From Rhizomicrobium sp. (GTDB taxonomy: Bacteria; Pseudomonadota; Alphaproteobacteria; Micropepsales; Micropepsaceae), in the NCBI GenBank assembly GCA_037200385.1, contig JBBCGL010000001.1, forward strand, positions 3,549,418 to 3,613,417: a DNA stretch of 64,000 nt, written 5' to 3'. Below the pieces are notes generated by a model. The model ran no database searches and had not been told where the DNA came from. It saw only the letters and a program-made list of their open reading frames with translations. Shown here piece by piece: positions 26,430 to 35,471 of this stretch. Made by a program: the position numbers and the translations under genes. Position 1 is the stretch's first letter. Each line of letters starts with the position of its first letter.

Positions 26430-27371
26430 TTAATACCCGCGGCTCAGGTCGACGACGTTTTTCGGCGCCTCGCCGCGTTCCATGTCCGCGATGCCGCGGA
26501 GGATCGAACGCACGGCATGCAGCGGCGAGGTGATCGCCGCGATGTGCGGCGTGGCGACGATCCTGGGATGCTTCCAGATCGGATTGTTCTGCGGCAGCGG
26601 CTCGGTCTCGAACACGTCCAGCGTCGCGCCGGAGAGATGGCCGCTGTCCAGCGCCGCGATCAGGTCGGGCTCGTTCACATGTCCGCCGCGCGCGATGTTG
26701 ATGACATAGGCGCCCTTGGGCAGCTTGGCGAAGGCCGCCGCATTCAGGATGTGCCGCGTCTCCGGCGTCAGCGGCAGCACGCAGATCACGAAATCGCAGC
26801 CTGCGAGGAACGCGTCGAGTTCCTCCATGCCCGCGAAGCTCTTCACGCCGTCGACGCGCTTGCGCGTGCGGCTCCAGCCGCTGACGGCGAAGCCCAGGTC
26901 GCGCAGCCGCTCGGCGCAGGTTGTGCCGATTTCCCCAAGTCCGAGGATGCCGACCCGCGTCTGCGCCGTCGCGCGCGGCAGCATGCGCTGCCGCCATGCG
27001 CCCTCGGCCTGGGCCGCGGCGAAGAATGCAACCGTGCGGTGCTGCATCAGGACATGCAGCACCGCGAACTGCGCCATCTCGCCCGACAGCGAATCGTCGA
27101 CGAAGCGGATCAGCGGGATCTGCCTGGGAAAGTCCGGATCGAGCAGGAAGCCGTCGACGCCTGCGCCCAGCGAGAACACGGCCTTGAGCCCGGGCAGCGA
27201 TTTGAGAAGGCCCGGCGGCGGCCGGAAGCTCACCGCATAATCGATCTGCGCCGGATCATAGGCGTCGACGCCATGGGCGTAGACCGTGGTTCCGCCGTCC
27301 GCCAGCGGCTGCTGCCACAGCCCGCCCCAGCCGGGCGGCACGAGCAGGAGGATCGACGGTTGCGCACTCAT
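26430..27371 (-). CDS. D-2-hydroxyacid dehydrogenase, glyoxylate/hydroxypyruvate reductase A type
   Basis: 313 aa. NAD(P)-binding motif VGILGLGEIGTTCAERL, then the basic pair in GWSRTRKRV suggesting NADPH preference, the catalytic-domain Arg in INIARGGHVNEPDL, the Glu in VFETEPLP, and His in TPHIAAITSP. The layout and length match GhrA-type enzymes that reduce glyoxylate or hydroxypyruvate. The FSLGAGVD segment near residue 66 is typical of the family. Specific substrate not provable from sequence. Confidence 0.85.
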   Translation of the reverse strand: MSAQPSILLLVPPGWGGLWQQPLADGGTTVYAHGVDAYDPAQIDYAVSFRPPPGLLKSLPGLKAVFSLGAGVDGFLLDPDFPRQIPLIRFVDDSLSGEMAQFAVLHVLMQHRTVAFFAAAQAEGAWRQRMLPRATAQTRVGILGLGEIGTTCAERLRDLGFAVSGWSRTRKRVDGVKSFAGMEELDAFLAGCDFVICVLPLTPETRHILNAAAFAKLPKGAYVINIARGGHVNEPDLIAALDSGHLSGATLDVFETEPLPQNNPIWKHPRIVATPHIAAITSPLHAVRSILRGIADMERGEAPKNVVDLSRGY

Positions 27372-27429
27372 GCCGGGACGCTCACGCGTTTGCGCCGTGG
27401 GTGCAAGCCCACAACCGCAGTCGGCGCCG

Positions 27430-28023
27430 CTACTTCTTCGTCGCGTCCGGTTTGGCCGGTGCCGCGGCGGGAGCCGGCGCGGGGATCGGGGCCGGCGTGT
27501 CTTCCTGCGTGCGCAGATAGGCCAGCAGGTTGATGCGGTCGTCCGGGCTGCGCAGGCCGGCGAAGGTCATCTTGGTGCCCGGCACCTCGCCCTGCGGCGA
27601 CTTGATGAACTTGAACAGCTTGTCATAGGTCCACGGATTGTGGTCGGCGCTCATCGCGCTGGAATAGTCGAAGCCCGGATGCGTCGCGCGCGGCCGGCCG
27701 ATCAGGTCCCACAGATTGGGGCCGACCTTGTTGGGGCCGCCCTTCGACAGGTCGTGGCACTGCTCGCAGCGGGTCGAGATCGCCTTGCCCGCCGCGACGT
27801 CCGCCTTGGGCAAGACGGTGCCGAAATCGGGCAGCGCTTCCACCGCCGGTCCGGCCGCGGCGCCGCCGGCCGAAGCCGTCTCGGTCACGCCCTCGACGTG
27901 ATAGGCCTCCTTGGCGGGCTTCTCCGGCTCGAACAGCGCCTCGGTCCCGAACTTGATGGCAAGGATGAGGATCAGCGTGCCCAGGACCGCTCCGGCGATC
28001 TTGTTCCACTCCCAGGAATCCAT
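27430..28023 (-). CDS. Membrane-anchored c-type cytochrome (CycM/c552-like)
   Basis: 197 aa. An uncleaved N-terminal helix (IAGAVLGTLILILAIKFG), an Ala-rich linker, and a class I cytochrome c domain: heme-binding CEQCH near residue 86, KVGPNLWDLIGRP, and the axial Met in PGTKMTFAGL. The tail is Ala/Pro-rich. It matches the membrane-tethered cytochrome c of alphaproteobacteria that passes electrons from the bc1 complex to cytochrome oxidase. Confidence 0.88.
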   Translation of the reverse strand: MDSWEWNKIAGAVLGTLILILAIKFGTEALFEPEKPAKEAYHVEGVTETASAGGAAAGPAVEALPDFGTVLPKADVAAGKAISTRCEQCHDLSKGGPNKVGPNLWDLIGRPRATHPGFDYSSAMSADHNPWTYDKLFKFIKSPQGEVPGTKMTFAGLRSPDDRINLLAYLRTQEDTPAPIPAPAPAAAPAKPDATKK

Positions 28024-28132
28024 AAGGTCACGCTCCGCTTAAGCTGGCAGAAATGCCGGGCGACATTACCCATGGGCTGGGAACCGTCATTGCGGCGAAG
28101 CGTCGCGGAGTCCAAGGAATTCAAGGGTTTCG

Positions 28133-28870
28133 ATGAAACCGATCGTGCTTATCCCCGCCCGCATGGCCTCGACGAGGCTGCCCGGCAAGCCGCTGGCCGA
28201 TATCGCGGGCCGTCCGATGATCGTGCGCGTCTGGCAGCAGGCCGTGGCGGCGGGCATCGGGCCGGTGCTCGTCGCCGCGGCCGAAGCCGAGATCGTCGCG
28301 GCGGTCGAGGCTGCGGGTGGCCGGGCGGTGCTCACCGACCCGGATCTGCCCTCCGGTTCGGACCGCATCTTCCAGGCGCTTCAGAAGGCCGATCCGCAAG
28401 GCGCGCATGACGTGGTCGTCAACCTGCAGGGCGATCTGCCGGCGCTCGATCCGGCCTATGTGCGCGCCGTCGCGGACGCGCTGGCGGCGAGCGGCGCCGA
28501 CATCGCCACCCTGGCGGCGCAGATCGACGATCCCGCCGACTACGACAATCCCGCCGTGGTGAAACCCGTCGTGGCCTGGGACGGCGCGCGCGGCCATGCG
28601 CTCTACTTCACCCGGGCGCGCGCGCCATCGGGCGACGGCGCGCTGTTCCATCACATCGGCATCTATGCCTACACGCGCGCCGCGCTCGCGCGTTTTGTCG
28701 CGCTGCCGCCGTCGCCGCTCGAGACGCGCGAGAAGCTCGAGCAGCTGCGTGCGCTCGAGGCGCGCATGAGCATTGCAGTGGCGCGCGTGGACAGCGTTCC
28801 GCTCAGCGTCGATACTCCCGCCGACCTCGAAAAAGCGCGGCGCGTATTGGGAGTGAAGGCATCGTCATGA
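28133..28870 (+). CDS. kdsB: 3-deoxy-manno-octulosonate cytidylyltransferase
   Basis: 245 aa. It activates Kdo with CTP to CMP-Kdo for lipid A-core synthesis. Motifs: the nucleotide-binding IPARMASTRLPGKPLADI, LTDPDLPSGSDRIFQAL, VNLQGDLPALDP, and HIGIYAYTRAALARFVALPPSPLETREKLEQLR with SVDTPADLEKAR. Normal length. Overlaps pheA by ATGA. Confidence 0.93.
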   Translation: MKPIVLIPARMASTRLPGKPLADIAGRPMIVRVWQQAVAAGIGPVLVAAAEAEIVAAVEAAGGRAVLTDPDLPSGSDRIFQALQKADPQGAHDVVVNLQGDLPALDPAYVRAVADALAASGADIATLAAQIDDPADYDNPAVVKPVVAWDGARGHALYFTRARAPSGDGALFHHIGIYAYTRAALARFVALPPSPLETREKLEQLRALEARMSIAVARVDSVPLSVDTPADLEKARRVLGVKASS

Positions 28871-29733
28871 GTGGTTCGGCAATTCACGATGCCCGGCGCG
28901 TCGCCTTCCAGGGCGAGCCCGGCGCCTACGCCAATCTCGCGGCCCGCGAGGCGCTGCCGCACGCGCAATACATTCCCTATCCGACCTTCGACCAGGCGGT
29001 GGAGGCGGTGAAGCGCGGCGAGACCGACCTGTGCATCATCCCGGTCGAGAATTCCCTGATGGGCCGCATCGCGGACATCCATCACCTGCTGCCCGAGGCC
29101 GGCCTGCATATCGTGGGCGAGCACTTCCTGCGCATTCGCCACCAGCTTCTGGGCATCAAGGGGGCGACGCTCGCGGGCCTCAAAAGCGTCTACAGCCAGG
29201 GCCCGGCGCTGGCGCAATGCCTCAAGGTCATCCGCGACCTGAAGCTGAAGGCCGAGAACTGGCACGACACCGCCGGCTCGGCCAAATACATCGCGGAACT
29301 CAAGGATCCGGCGCGCGCCGCGATCGCCTCGAAGATGGCGGGCGAACTCTACGGCCTCGAGATCCTCAAACCCGATGTCGAGGATGCGCATCACAACCAC
29401 ACCCGCTTCCTCATCATGTCGCGCGCGCCCGACGATGCGCCCAATGACGGGCGCCGGATCGTCACCACCTTCGTCTTCCGCGTCCGCAACCTGCCCGCCG
29501 CGCTCTACAAGGCGCTGGGCGGCTTCGCGACCAATGGCGTGAACATGACCAAGCTGGAAAGCTACCAGCTCGGCGGCTCGTTCAACGCGACGCAGTTCTA
29601 TGCCGACATCCAGGGCCATCCCGACGATCCGGCGGTCAAGCGCGCGCTGGAGGAACTGGCCTTCTTCACCTCGAAGCTCAGCGTGCTGGGCGTCTATCCG
29701 GCGCACGAATTCCGCGACGACATGCCGGATTAG
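28867..29733 (+). CDS. pheA: Prephenate dehydratase
   Basis: 288 aa, monofunctional (no chorismate mutase domain). Converts prephenate to phenylpyruvate in phenylalanine synthesis. The PDT domain starts VAFQGEPGAYANLAAREALP; ENSLMGRIADIHHLL and HNHTRFLIMSR are also visible. A C-terminal ACT domain (about 200-275) has LYKALGGFATNGVNMTKLESYQLGGSFNATQFYADIQGH for Phe feedback inhibition. Translationally coupled to kdsB. Confidence 0.93.
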   Translation: MSGSAIHDARRVAFQGEPGAYANLAAREALPHAQYIPYPTFDQAVEAVKRGETDLCIIPVENSLMGRIADIHHLLPEAGLHIVGEHFLRIRHQLLGIKGATLAGLKSVYSQGPALAQCLKVIRDLKLKAENWHDTAGSAKYIAELKDPARAAIASKMAGELYGLEILKPDVEDAHHNHTRFLIMSRAPDDAPNDGRRIVTTFVFRVRNLPAALYKALGGFATNGVNMTKLESYQLGGSFNATQFYADIQGHPDDPAVKRALEELAFFTSKLSVLGVYPAHEFRDDMPD

Positions 29734-29769
29734 GGCGTGGACTCAATTGGGGGCAGCCTCATCAACAAC

Positions 29770-29900
29770 TTGTCATGGCCCGCGACTGCGGGCCACCCAG
29801 CCGGGTTCTGCAAAATGCCGATTATCTTGTGACGCCTGAGAAAGCATTGCCGAATTTCTCAGGGTTTCACCTGGGTGGCCCGCATTCGCGGGCCATGACA
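29770..29900. repeat. Paired REP-like inverted repeat (family A)
   Basis: Two 30-base arms in inverted orientation (29771-29800 and 29871-29900) with one mismatch, about 70 bases apart. Each arm is itself a hairpin with stem GGCCCGC/GCGGGCC. The same family occurs at 35316-35444. Located between convergent pheA and the GNAT gene. Confidence 0.8.
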
Positions 29901-29923
29901 CTCGGGATTATCCAGTAGGGATC

Positions 29924-30430
29924 CTATCCGGCGCGCCGCCAGCGGTAATAGACCCGCGGCGCGTCCCAGCCGTCCTGCATCACCTCGTCCTCGCGCACGA
30001 AGCCCTCGCGCTCGTACCAGGCGATCGCGCGATGGTTGCGGGTGTCGGCCCGCAACAGGATCTCGTCCGGCAGATGGGTGCGGACGAACGCCAGAAGCAT
30101 CTTGCCGATCCCGCGATGCTGATGGCCGGGCGCGACGAAGATCTGGTCGAGGTAATTGTCGCGCGTCCGGAACGCCAGCATGGCCGCGATCGCGCCGCCA
30201 TCGTCTGCGACGTAGAGCTGCCAGCCATTCTCGATCTCGCGCGGGATGCGCGCGCGCAACATGTCGAAGTCCGCGCCCCCCAGCCCGGTCGTCTCATGAC
30301 TGGCGATCCAGACGCGCGCGACCGCATCGAATTCGTCGTCGCGGGCGGGACGGATGGGAATGCCGCTGCTCATGAAACCCAACTTGCCGGCCGCCGCCGG
30401 GAAAACGGATTCGATTTCATCCCGATCCAT
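29924..30430 (-). CDS. GNAT family N-acetyltransferase
   Basis: 168 aa from the ATG at 30430, which has GGAG 8 bases upstream; a later ATG at 30373 (MSSGIPIRPA) would give a 150-aa protein that still holds the whole fold. Acetyl-CoA-binding motif A is visible in YLDQIFVAPGHQHRGIGKMLL, followed by LRADTRNHRAIAWYEREGF. Substrate unknown. No operon partner. Confidence 0.82.
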   Translation of the reverse strand: MDRDEIESVFPAAAGKLGFMSSGIPIRPARDDEFDAVARVWIASHETTGLGGADFDMLRARIPREIENGWQLYVADDGGAIAAMLAFRTRDNYLDQIFVAPGHQHRGIGKMLLAFVRTHLPDEILLRADTRNHRAIAWYEREGFVREDEVMQDGWDAPRVYYRWRRAG

Positions 30431-30534
30431 GATGCGTTCTCCGCGCCCCGATATTTGTCGGCTCAATCGGCGACCAGGGAAGACCGGTGGCCTTCCATCC
30501 GATTAGAACAAGTTGCGATCGATCTTAAGAAAAA

Positions 30535-30649
30535 TGTCATCCCGGCCGACCCCGGCCTTGAGCCGGGGGAGAGCCGGGACCCATCGAGACGCTTGCGCAA
30601 TGGGTCCCGGCGCGGCGCGATGCCGACGCATCGCTTGGCCGGGATGACA
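30535..30649. repeat. Paired REP-like inverted repeat (family B)
   Basis: Element with inverted ends TGTCATCCCGGCC and GGCCGGGATGACA and inner arms GCCGGGACCCAT / ATGGGTCCCGGC. It lies in the 284-base gap between the GNAT gene and the alpha/beta hydrolase. The sequence differs from family A, but the design is the same: two GC hairpins facing each other. Confidence 0.8.
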
Positions 30650-30714
30650 GTCGTGATTCAAACGGATCACAACAGATTCTAAAGCGGTTGCCGTTCAAAT
30701 GGAATCGCGAGCGA

Positions 30715-31590
30715 TCACCCTTTTGCCCGCGTCAGTCCCCGGCACTGGAGGAAATCGAGAATGGCTGCCGCCTGCCCGCGCAGGAAATGCCCCTGCTCTT
30801 CCAGCCAGCGGATTTGTACATGGGGCACCGCCTGCTCCAGCCGCCGCCGGGTCCCCGCGCTGTCGATCATCGCATCCTTGCCGCCGAGGATCGCCAGCAC
30901 CGGCATGGCGAGGCGTCGCAGCGCGTCATCGCCGATCACCGGAAGCCGCTCGCGGCGCACGCGGAAATTCTTGTAGATGAGATCGAGGAAGTCGCGCACC
31001 GCGGCCGGCATCTGCGGCGCGTCCGGCGCCTTCGGCCCCGCGATGATCGCGCTCACCTTGCGCCGTCCCCACGGCCCGAGCAGCAGCAGCGGCAGTGCCC
31101 ACAGCAGCACATTCCTGTGCCGGCCCACGCCGCCGGGGCACAGGACGACGAGCGCGCGCACGCGCTCGGGCCGCCGCGTCGCATAGTCGAGCGCCAGCCA
31201 GCCGCCCAGCGACAAACCGACCAGCGCGGTCGTCTCGATCGCCAGCCCGGCGAGCACATCATCGAGCCATCCCGGATAGGCACCGCTCGCCAGCGTCGGC
31301 CGCGACGGCGCCGACAGGCCCGGCTCGCCGATGATGTCGACCGCATGGACGCGGAAATGCCGCGACCACAGCGCCGCATCGCCCATCCACATGAAGGCGT
31401 TCGACGCCGAGCCATGCAGCAGCACCAGCGGCGGCGCGTCCTCGGGTCCGCAGGACACCACGAACGTATCGCCTTCGCGCGTCGGCACGGTGACCTGCCG
31501 GTTGGGCTGCGGCCAATGCTGCAGGATGGCGCGATAGCGGGCCTCGACTTCGGCCGCGCCTTGCGACGTCTTCCAGATCGTCAGCGTCAC
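30715..31590 (-). CDS. Alpha/beta hydrolase
   Basis: 291 aa; GTG start at 31590 overlaps the upstream regulator stop (GTGA). Alpha/beta-hydrolase fold: oxyanion segment LVLLHGSASNAFMW, nucleophile elbow GLSLGGW, acid ILGGKDAMID, and catalytic His in EEQGHFLRG. A hydrophobic lid region (LLWALPLLLLGPWG) suggests a lipophilic substrate such as an ester or lactone. Co-transcribed with an HTH regulator. Confidence 0.87.
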   Translation of the reverse strand: MTLTIWKTSQGAAEVEARYRAILQHWPQPNRQVTVPTREGDTFVVSCGPEDAPPLVLLHGSASNAFMWMGDAALWSRHFRVHAVDIIGEPGLSAPSRPTLASGAYPGWLDDVLAGLAIETTALVGLSLGGWLALDYATRRPERVRALVVLCPGGVGRHRNVLLWALPLLLLGPWGRRKVSAIIAGPKAPDAPQMPAAVRDFLDLIYKNFRVRRERLPVIGDDALRRLAMPVLAILGGKDAMIDSAGTRRRLEQAVPHVQIRWLEEQGHFLRGQAAAILDFLQCRGLTRAKG

Positions 31591-32012
31591 GGCTCCGCCA
31601 GCGCCTTGATCGATGCCAACACGACGCGCGTGCTGTCGATGCTGCCGTTCACGATCACCTTCAGCCGCGCCCGCTCCTCGTCATAGATCGTGTCGATCCG
31701 CAACGGCGCGTCGCCGGCGGGGCGGCCCTGTGCCGATGCGGTCAGGACGGTGGTGAGGCGATAGGCGGTGTCCTTGTCGACCGCGTCGATGTCCACGACG
31801 CATCCGACCTCGACATGGCGGTGCCGCCGCACCGGTGCGGGGGTGCGCAAGGCGGCCCCGGTCAGCGTCTCGAGGTCCGCGCGCGCGATGCGATAGGACT
31901 TGCCGATCCGCACGGCCTTGAGGCGGCCGTCCCGCACGAAGTTGCGGATGGTTTTCACGTGCAGGCCAAGGAGGCGTGCCACTTCGTCGACGGTGTAGAG
32001 GTCTTGTGCCAT
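31587..32012 (-). CDS. Excisionase-type helix-turn-helix regulator
   Basis: 141 aa from ATG 32012. The N-terminal 55 residues form a winged helix of the MerR/excisionase type (YTVDEVARLLGLHVKTIRNFVRDGRLKAVRIGKSYRIARADLETL). The C-terminal 75 residues (VDIDAVDKDTAYRLTTVLTASAQGR...RLKVIVNGSIDSTRVVLASIKAL) look like a small ACT- or ferredoxin-like alpha/beta domain that could bind a ligand. Translationally coupled to the hydrolase, so it probably controls that gene; an inverted repeat just upstream is a candidate operator. Confidence 0.8.
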   Translation of the reverse strand: MAQDLYTVDEVARLLGLHVKTIRNFVRDGRLKAVRIGKSYRIARADLETLTGAALRTPAPVRRHRHVEVGCVVDIDAVDKDTAYRLTTVLTASAQGRPAGDAPLRIDTIYDEERARLKVIVNGSIDSTRVVLASIKALAEP

Positions 32013-32018
32013 ATATTG

Positions 32019-32065
32019 CTCTCTATACTTCCCAATGAAACACCACAATAGGGAATTATAGGGAG
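32019..32065. promoter_or_regulatory. Candidate operator of the HTH regulator
   Basis: Inverted repeat of two 15-base half-sites (32019-32033 CTCTCTATACTTCCC and 32051-32065 GGGAATTATAGGGAG) matching at 13 of 15 positions, 17 bases apart. The distal half contains TATAAT on the minus strand, so binding would cover the regulator's own -10 box. It lies 7 bases upstream of the regulator start codon and in front of the divergent ThDP-enzyme gene. Confidence 0.6.
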
Positions 32066-32131
32066 TATCGTCGGGGCTGGCCTCGACCGCGGAAAAGGCG
32101 GAAAACGTCCGGACTTCCGGGGAGAACGAGC

Positions 32132-33679
32132 ATGAATGGGGCGGAAAGCCTGGTGCGCACGCTGGTGGCGTCGGGCGTCGAGGTCTGTTTCTCCAATCCC
32201 GGCACCTCCGAGATGCATTTCGTCGCCGCGCTGGACCGGGTCGACGGCATGCGCGCGATCCTCGGTCTGTTCGAAGGCGCCGTCACGGGGATGGCGGATG
32301 GCTATGGCCGCATGGCGGAGAAGCCGGCCTGCACCCTGCTGCATCTGGGACCGGGCCTCGCGAACGGCCTCGCCAATCTGCACAATGCCCGCCGCGCCGC
32401 GACGCCGATCGTCAACGTCGTGGGCGACCACGCGACCTATCACGCGCAATACGACGCGCCGCTCACCTCCGACATCGCGGGCTTCGCGCGGCCGGTCTCG
32501 GCCTGGGTGCATTCCTCGCCGAGCGCATTGACCGTCGCCGCCGATGGCGCGCGTGCCGTGCGGGCGGCGCTCGAGCCGCCGGGCCAGGTCGCGACGCTGA
32601 TCCTGCCGGCCGACACGGCATGGAACGAGGCGGAAGGCGCGGCGCCCGCACTGCCGCGTCCCGCGCCATCGCCCGTCGGCGACGACGCCGTCACGCGCGC
32701 CGCGCTGGCGCTGCGCAACGGCAAGCGGACGACCGTGCTGGTCCGCGGCGCTGCGCTGAAGGAACGCGGTCTCGCCGCCGCCGGCCGCATCGCCGCCGAG
32801 ACCGGCGCGCGTCTCGCCTGCGATACCTTCACCGCCCGCATCCAGCGCGGCGCCGGCCGCGTAGCGCTGGCGCGCATTCCATACTTCGCCGAACAGATCG
32901 TCGAGTTCTTCCAGGACACCGAGCAGCTCATCCTGGTCGGCGCCAAGCCGCCCGTGTCGTTCTTCGCCTATCCCGGCAAGCCGAGCTGGGGCCTGCCGGA
33001 GGGTTGCGCGATCCACTATCTCGCGCAGGCCCATGAGGACGGAACGCAGGCGCTCGAAGTCCTTGCCGACGTGCTGGGCGCGCCCAAGGCGCCCGCCGGC
33101 GTCGCGGCGCTGAAACGTCCGGAGGGCATCGCCGACAAATTCGATCAATACTCGATCGGCCAGGTCATCGCCCGCCATCTGCCCGAAGGCGCCATCCTCT
33201 CCGACGAAGCGGCGACCTCGGGCGCGGGCATCGCACTCGCCACCGTCACCGCCGCGCCGCACGACCAGCTCAGCCTGATGGGCGGCTCGATCGGGCAGGG
33301 CCTGCCGGTCGCGACCGGCGCCGCCGTCGCCGCGCCGGGCACCAAGGTCGTCTGCGTCCATGGCGATGGCGGCGCGATGTACACGCTGCAGGCGCTGTGG
33401 ACCCAAGCGCGCGAGAATCTCGACGTCACGACGGTGATCTTCGCCAACCGCTCCTATGCGATCCTCAATATCGAGCTCGCCCGGGTCGGCGCGGGCAATC
33501 CGGGGCCCAAGGCGCTTTCGATGCTCGACCTGCACCGGCCGGACCTCGACTGGACGAAGCTGGCGAGCGGCATGGGCGTGGAAGCGTCGCGCGCCAGCAA
33601 TATCCGCGATTTCGAAAGCCAGTTCGCGGCGGCGATGACGCAGACCGGGCCGCGCCTGATCGAAGCCGTCCTGGGCTGA
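32132..33679 (+). CDS. ThDP-dependent enzyme, acetolactate synthase / benzoylformate decarboxylase type
   Basis: 515 aa. Three-domain ThDP fold: N-terminal PYR domain (GAESLVRTLVASGVEVCFSNPGTSEM with the activating Glu in LFEGAVTGMADGYGRM), a central domain, and a C-terminal PP domain with the ThDP motif GDGG (411-414) and Asn439. Annotated often as acetolactate synthase large subunit, but no small subunit is present and the FAD region is weak, so a decarboxylase or other carboligase is equally likely. Divergent from the HTH regulator, so possibly regulated by it. Confidence 0.8.
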   Translation: MNGAESLVRTLVASGVEVCFSNPGTSEMHFVAALDRVDGMRAILGLFEGAVTGMADGYGRMAEKPACTLLHLGPGLANGLANLHNARRAATPIVNVVGDHATYHAQYDAPLTSDIAGFARPVSAWVHSSPSALTVAADGARAVRAALEPPGQVATLILPADTAWNEAEGAAPALPRPAPSPVGDDAVTRAALALRNGKRTTVLVRGAALKERGLAAAGRIAAETGARLACDTFTARIQRGAGRVALARIPYFAEQIVEFFQDTEQLILVGAKPPVSFFAYPGKPSWGLPEGCAIHYLAQAHEDGTQALEVLADVLGAPKAPAGVAALKRPEGIADKFDQYSIGQVIARHLPEGAILSDEAATSGAGIALATVTAAPHDQLSLMGGSIGQGLPVATGAAVAAPGTKVVCVHGDGGAMYTLQALWTQARENLDVTTVIFANRSYAILNIELARVGAGNPGPKALSMLDLHRPDLDWTKLASGMGVEASRASNIRDFESQFAAAMTQTGPRLIEAVLG

Positions 33680-33772
33680 ATCTGCCGCCTGCGCGCATTT
33701 GACCGCACCCCCGCCGCGTCGCCCGAAAAGGATTGCTTGACGGAATGCCCTGAAATTTCGTCACATTTCGCG

Positions 33773-35290
33773 ATGCAGCATGACGCGCTGGCGCATACGG
33801 AAGATTTCGGGGGGCCTGACCAGCATCAGCCCACCCGAACCTGCGTCCCCGGCCGCGATGCGCCCTACGAGCAATACGCGCTGGGCAAGGCCTATGACGA
33901 GATGTTCTTCGCCGACGGCACGGTGCGGCCGCACTATGCCGCGCTCGACGGCCGCCTGACCACGCTGCCGGCCGGCGAGCTGCTGCGCCGCCAACAGGCC
34001 TGTGAATTGTCCTTTCTGCACCAGGGCATCACCTTCACCGTCTACAACGACAACCAGGCGACCGAGCGGATCATCCCGACCGATCTGCTGCCGCGCATCG
34101 TCACCGCCCAGGAATGGTCGCGCATCGAGCGCGGCCTCGAGCAGCGCATCCGCGTCCTCAACCTCTTCCTGCGCGACATCTATGGCGATGCGCGCGTGCT
34201 GAAGGACGGCGTGATCCCGCGCTCGATGATCTACGGCTCCAAGCATTACCGCCGCGAGATGCGCGGCCTGCCCGTGCCGCACGGCGCCTATGTCAATGTC
34301 TGCGGCAGCGATCTCGTGCGCAACGAGGCCGGCGATTTCGTCGTGCTGGAGGACAATCTGCGCGTTCCCTCCGGCGTCTCCTACATGCTCGCCAACCGCG
34401 ACGTGGTGCGCCGCGCCTTCCCGGCGGTGTTCCGCTCCATGGGCGTGCGCCAGATCGAGCACTATCCCAACGAGCTGCTGGCGACCCTGCGCAGCCTCGC
34501 GCCGTTCCATGAGGACGTCTCGATCGCGGTCCTGACGCCCGGGGTCTTCAACTCCGCCTATTTCGAGCATGCCTTCCTCGCCCGCCAGATGGGCGTCGAG
34601 CTGGTCGAAGGCCGCGACCTGCTGGTCAACGACAATGTCGTCTATGCCCGCACCACCTCGGGCCTCAAGCGGATCGACGTGATCTACCGCCGCATCGACG
34701 ACGATTTCGTCGATCCCCTGATCTTCCGCGAGGATTCCTCGCTCGGCGTGCCCGGCCTGTTCAACGCCTATCGCGCCGGCAATGTCGTCGTCGCCAATGC
34801 CCTTGGCACCGGCGTCGCCGACGACAAGGCGGTCTACGCCTATGTCCCGCGCCTGATCCGCTATTACCTCTCCGAAGAGCCGGTCCTCGACAATGTCGAG
34901 ACCTATCTGTGCCGCGAGGAGAAGTCGCTGCACCACGTCCTCGCCAATCTCGACAAGCTGGTGGTGAAGGCGGTGGGGGAGAGCGGCGGCTACGGCATGC
35001 TGGTCGGCCCGCACGCCACCAAGGCGGAGCGCGACGCCTTCGGCGAGAAGGTGAAAGCCGACCCCGACAACTACATCGCCCAGCCCACGATCCAGCTCTC
35101 GACCGCGCCGACCTTCGTCGATGGCGGGGTCGAGCCGCGCCATGTCGATCTGCGGCCGTTCATCCTGCATGGCGAGCACACCACGATCGTGCCCGGCGCG
35201 CTGACCCGCGTCGCGCTCAAGCGCGGCAGCCTGGTGGTGAACTCCTCCCAGGGCGGCGGCTCGAAGGACACCTGGGTGCTGAGCGAATGA
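33773..35290 (+). CDS. Circularly permuted ATP-grasp protein (DUF404/DUF407)
   Basis: 505 aa from the ATG at 33773; a TTG at 33737, preceded by AAAAGGA, is a credible alternative start adding 12 residues. Family features: [70 protein letters not shown], and the nucleotide-binding C-terminal half [17 protein letters not shown]. Members are predicted amide or peptide ligases and almost always sit beside an alpha-E protein and a transglutaminase, as here. The product is unknown. Confidence 0.88.
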   Translation: MQHDALAHTEDFGGPDQHQPTRTCVPGRDAPYEQYALGKAYDEMFFADGTVRPHYAALDGRLTTLPAGELLRRQQACELSFLHQGITFTVYNDNQATERIIPTDLLPRIVTAQEWSRIERGLEQRIRVLNLFLRDIYGDARVLKDGVIPRSMIYGSKHYRREMRGLPVPHGAYVNVCGSDLVRNEAGDFVVLEDNLRVPSGVSYMLANRDVVRRAFPAVFRSMGVRQIEHYPNELLATLRSLAPFHEDVSIAVLTPGVFNSAYFEHAFLARQMGVELVEGRDLLVNDNVVYARTTSGLKRIDVIYRRIDDDFVDPLIFREDSSLGVPGLFNAYRAGNVVVANALGTGVADDKAVYAYVPRLIRYYLSEEPVLDNVETYLCREEKSLHHVLANLDKLVVKAVGESGGYGMLVGPHATKAERDAFGEKVKADPDNYIAQPTIQLSTAPTFVDGGVEPRHVDLRPFILHGEHTTIVPGALTRVALKRGSLVVNSSQGGGSKDTWVLSE

Positions 35291-35315
35291 GGCTCCGCTC
35301 TCCGCCCCTCCACGG

Positions 35316-35444
35316 TTGTCATGGCCCGCGAATGCGGGCCACCCAGGTGACGTCTGCACCGTCGGTGCAAGGTTGTGTGCGCCCCCAACCTACGTATGCC
35401 GTGCCGCTTTCACCTGGGTGGCCCGCATTCGCGGGCCATGACAA
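35316..35444. repeat. Paired REP-like inverted repeat (family A, perfect arms)
   Basis: Two perfectly complementary 35-base arms (35316-35350 and 35410-35444) with a 59-base spacer. Each arm also folds on itself through GGCCCGC-GAAT-GCGGGCC. Same family as 29770-29900. It sits between the ATP-grasp and alpha-E genes, which are otherwise expected to be one operon. Confidence 0.85.
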
Positions 35445-35471
35445 CCTCTATTTCAGTTCACGCGTGCGAGC

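Noticed and set aside
32132-33679. Firm call as ilvB/ilvG
   Set aside because: No regulatory subunit, short length and divergence from a hydrolase operon; kept as an unspecified ThDP enzyme.
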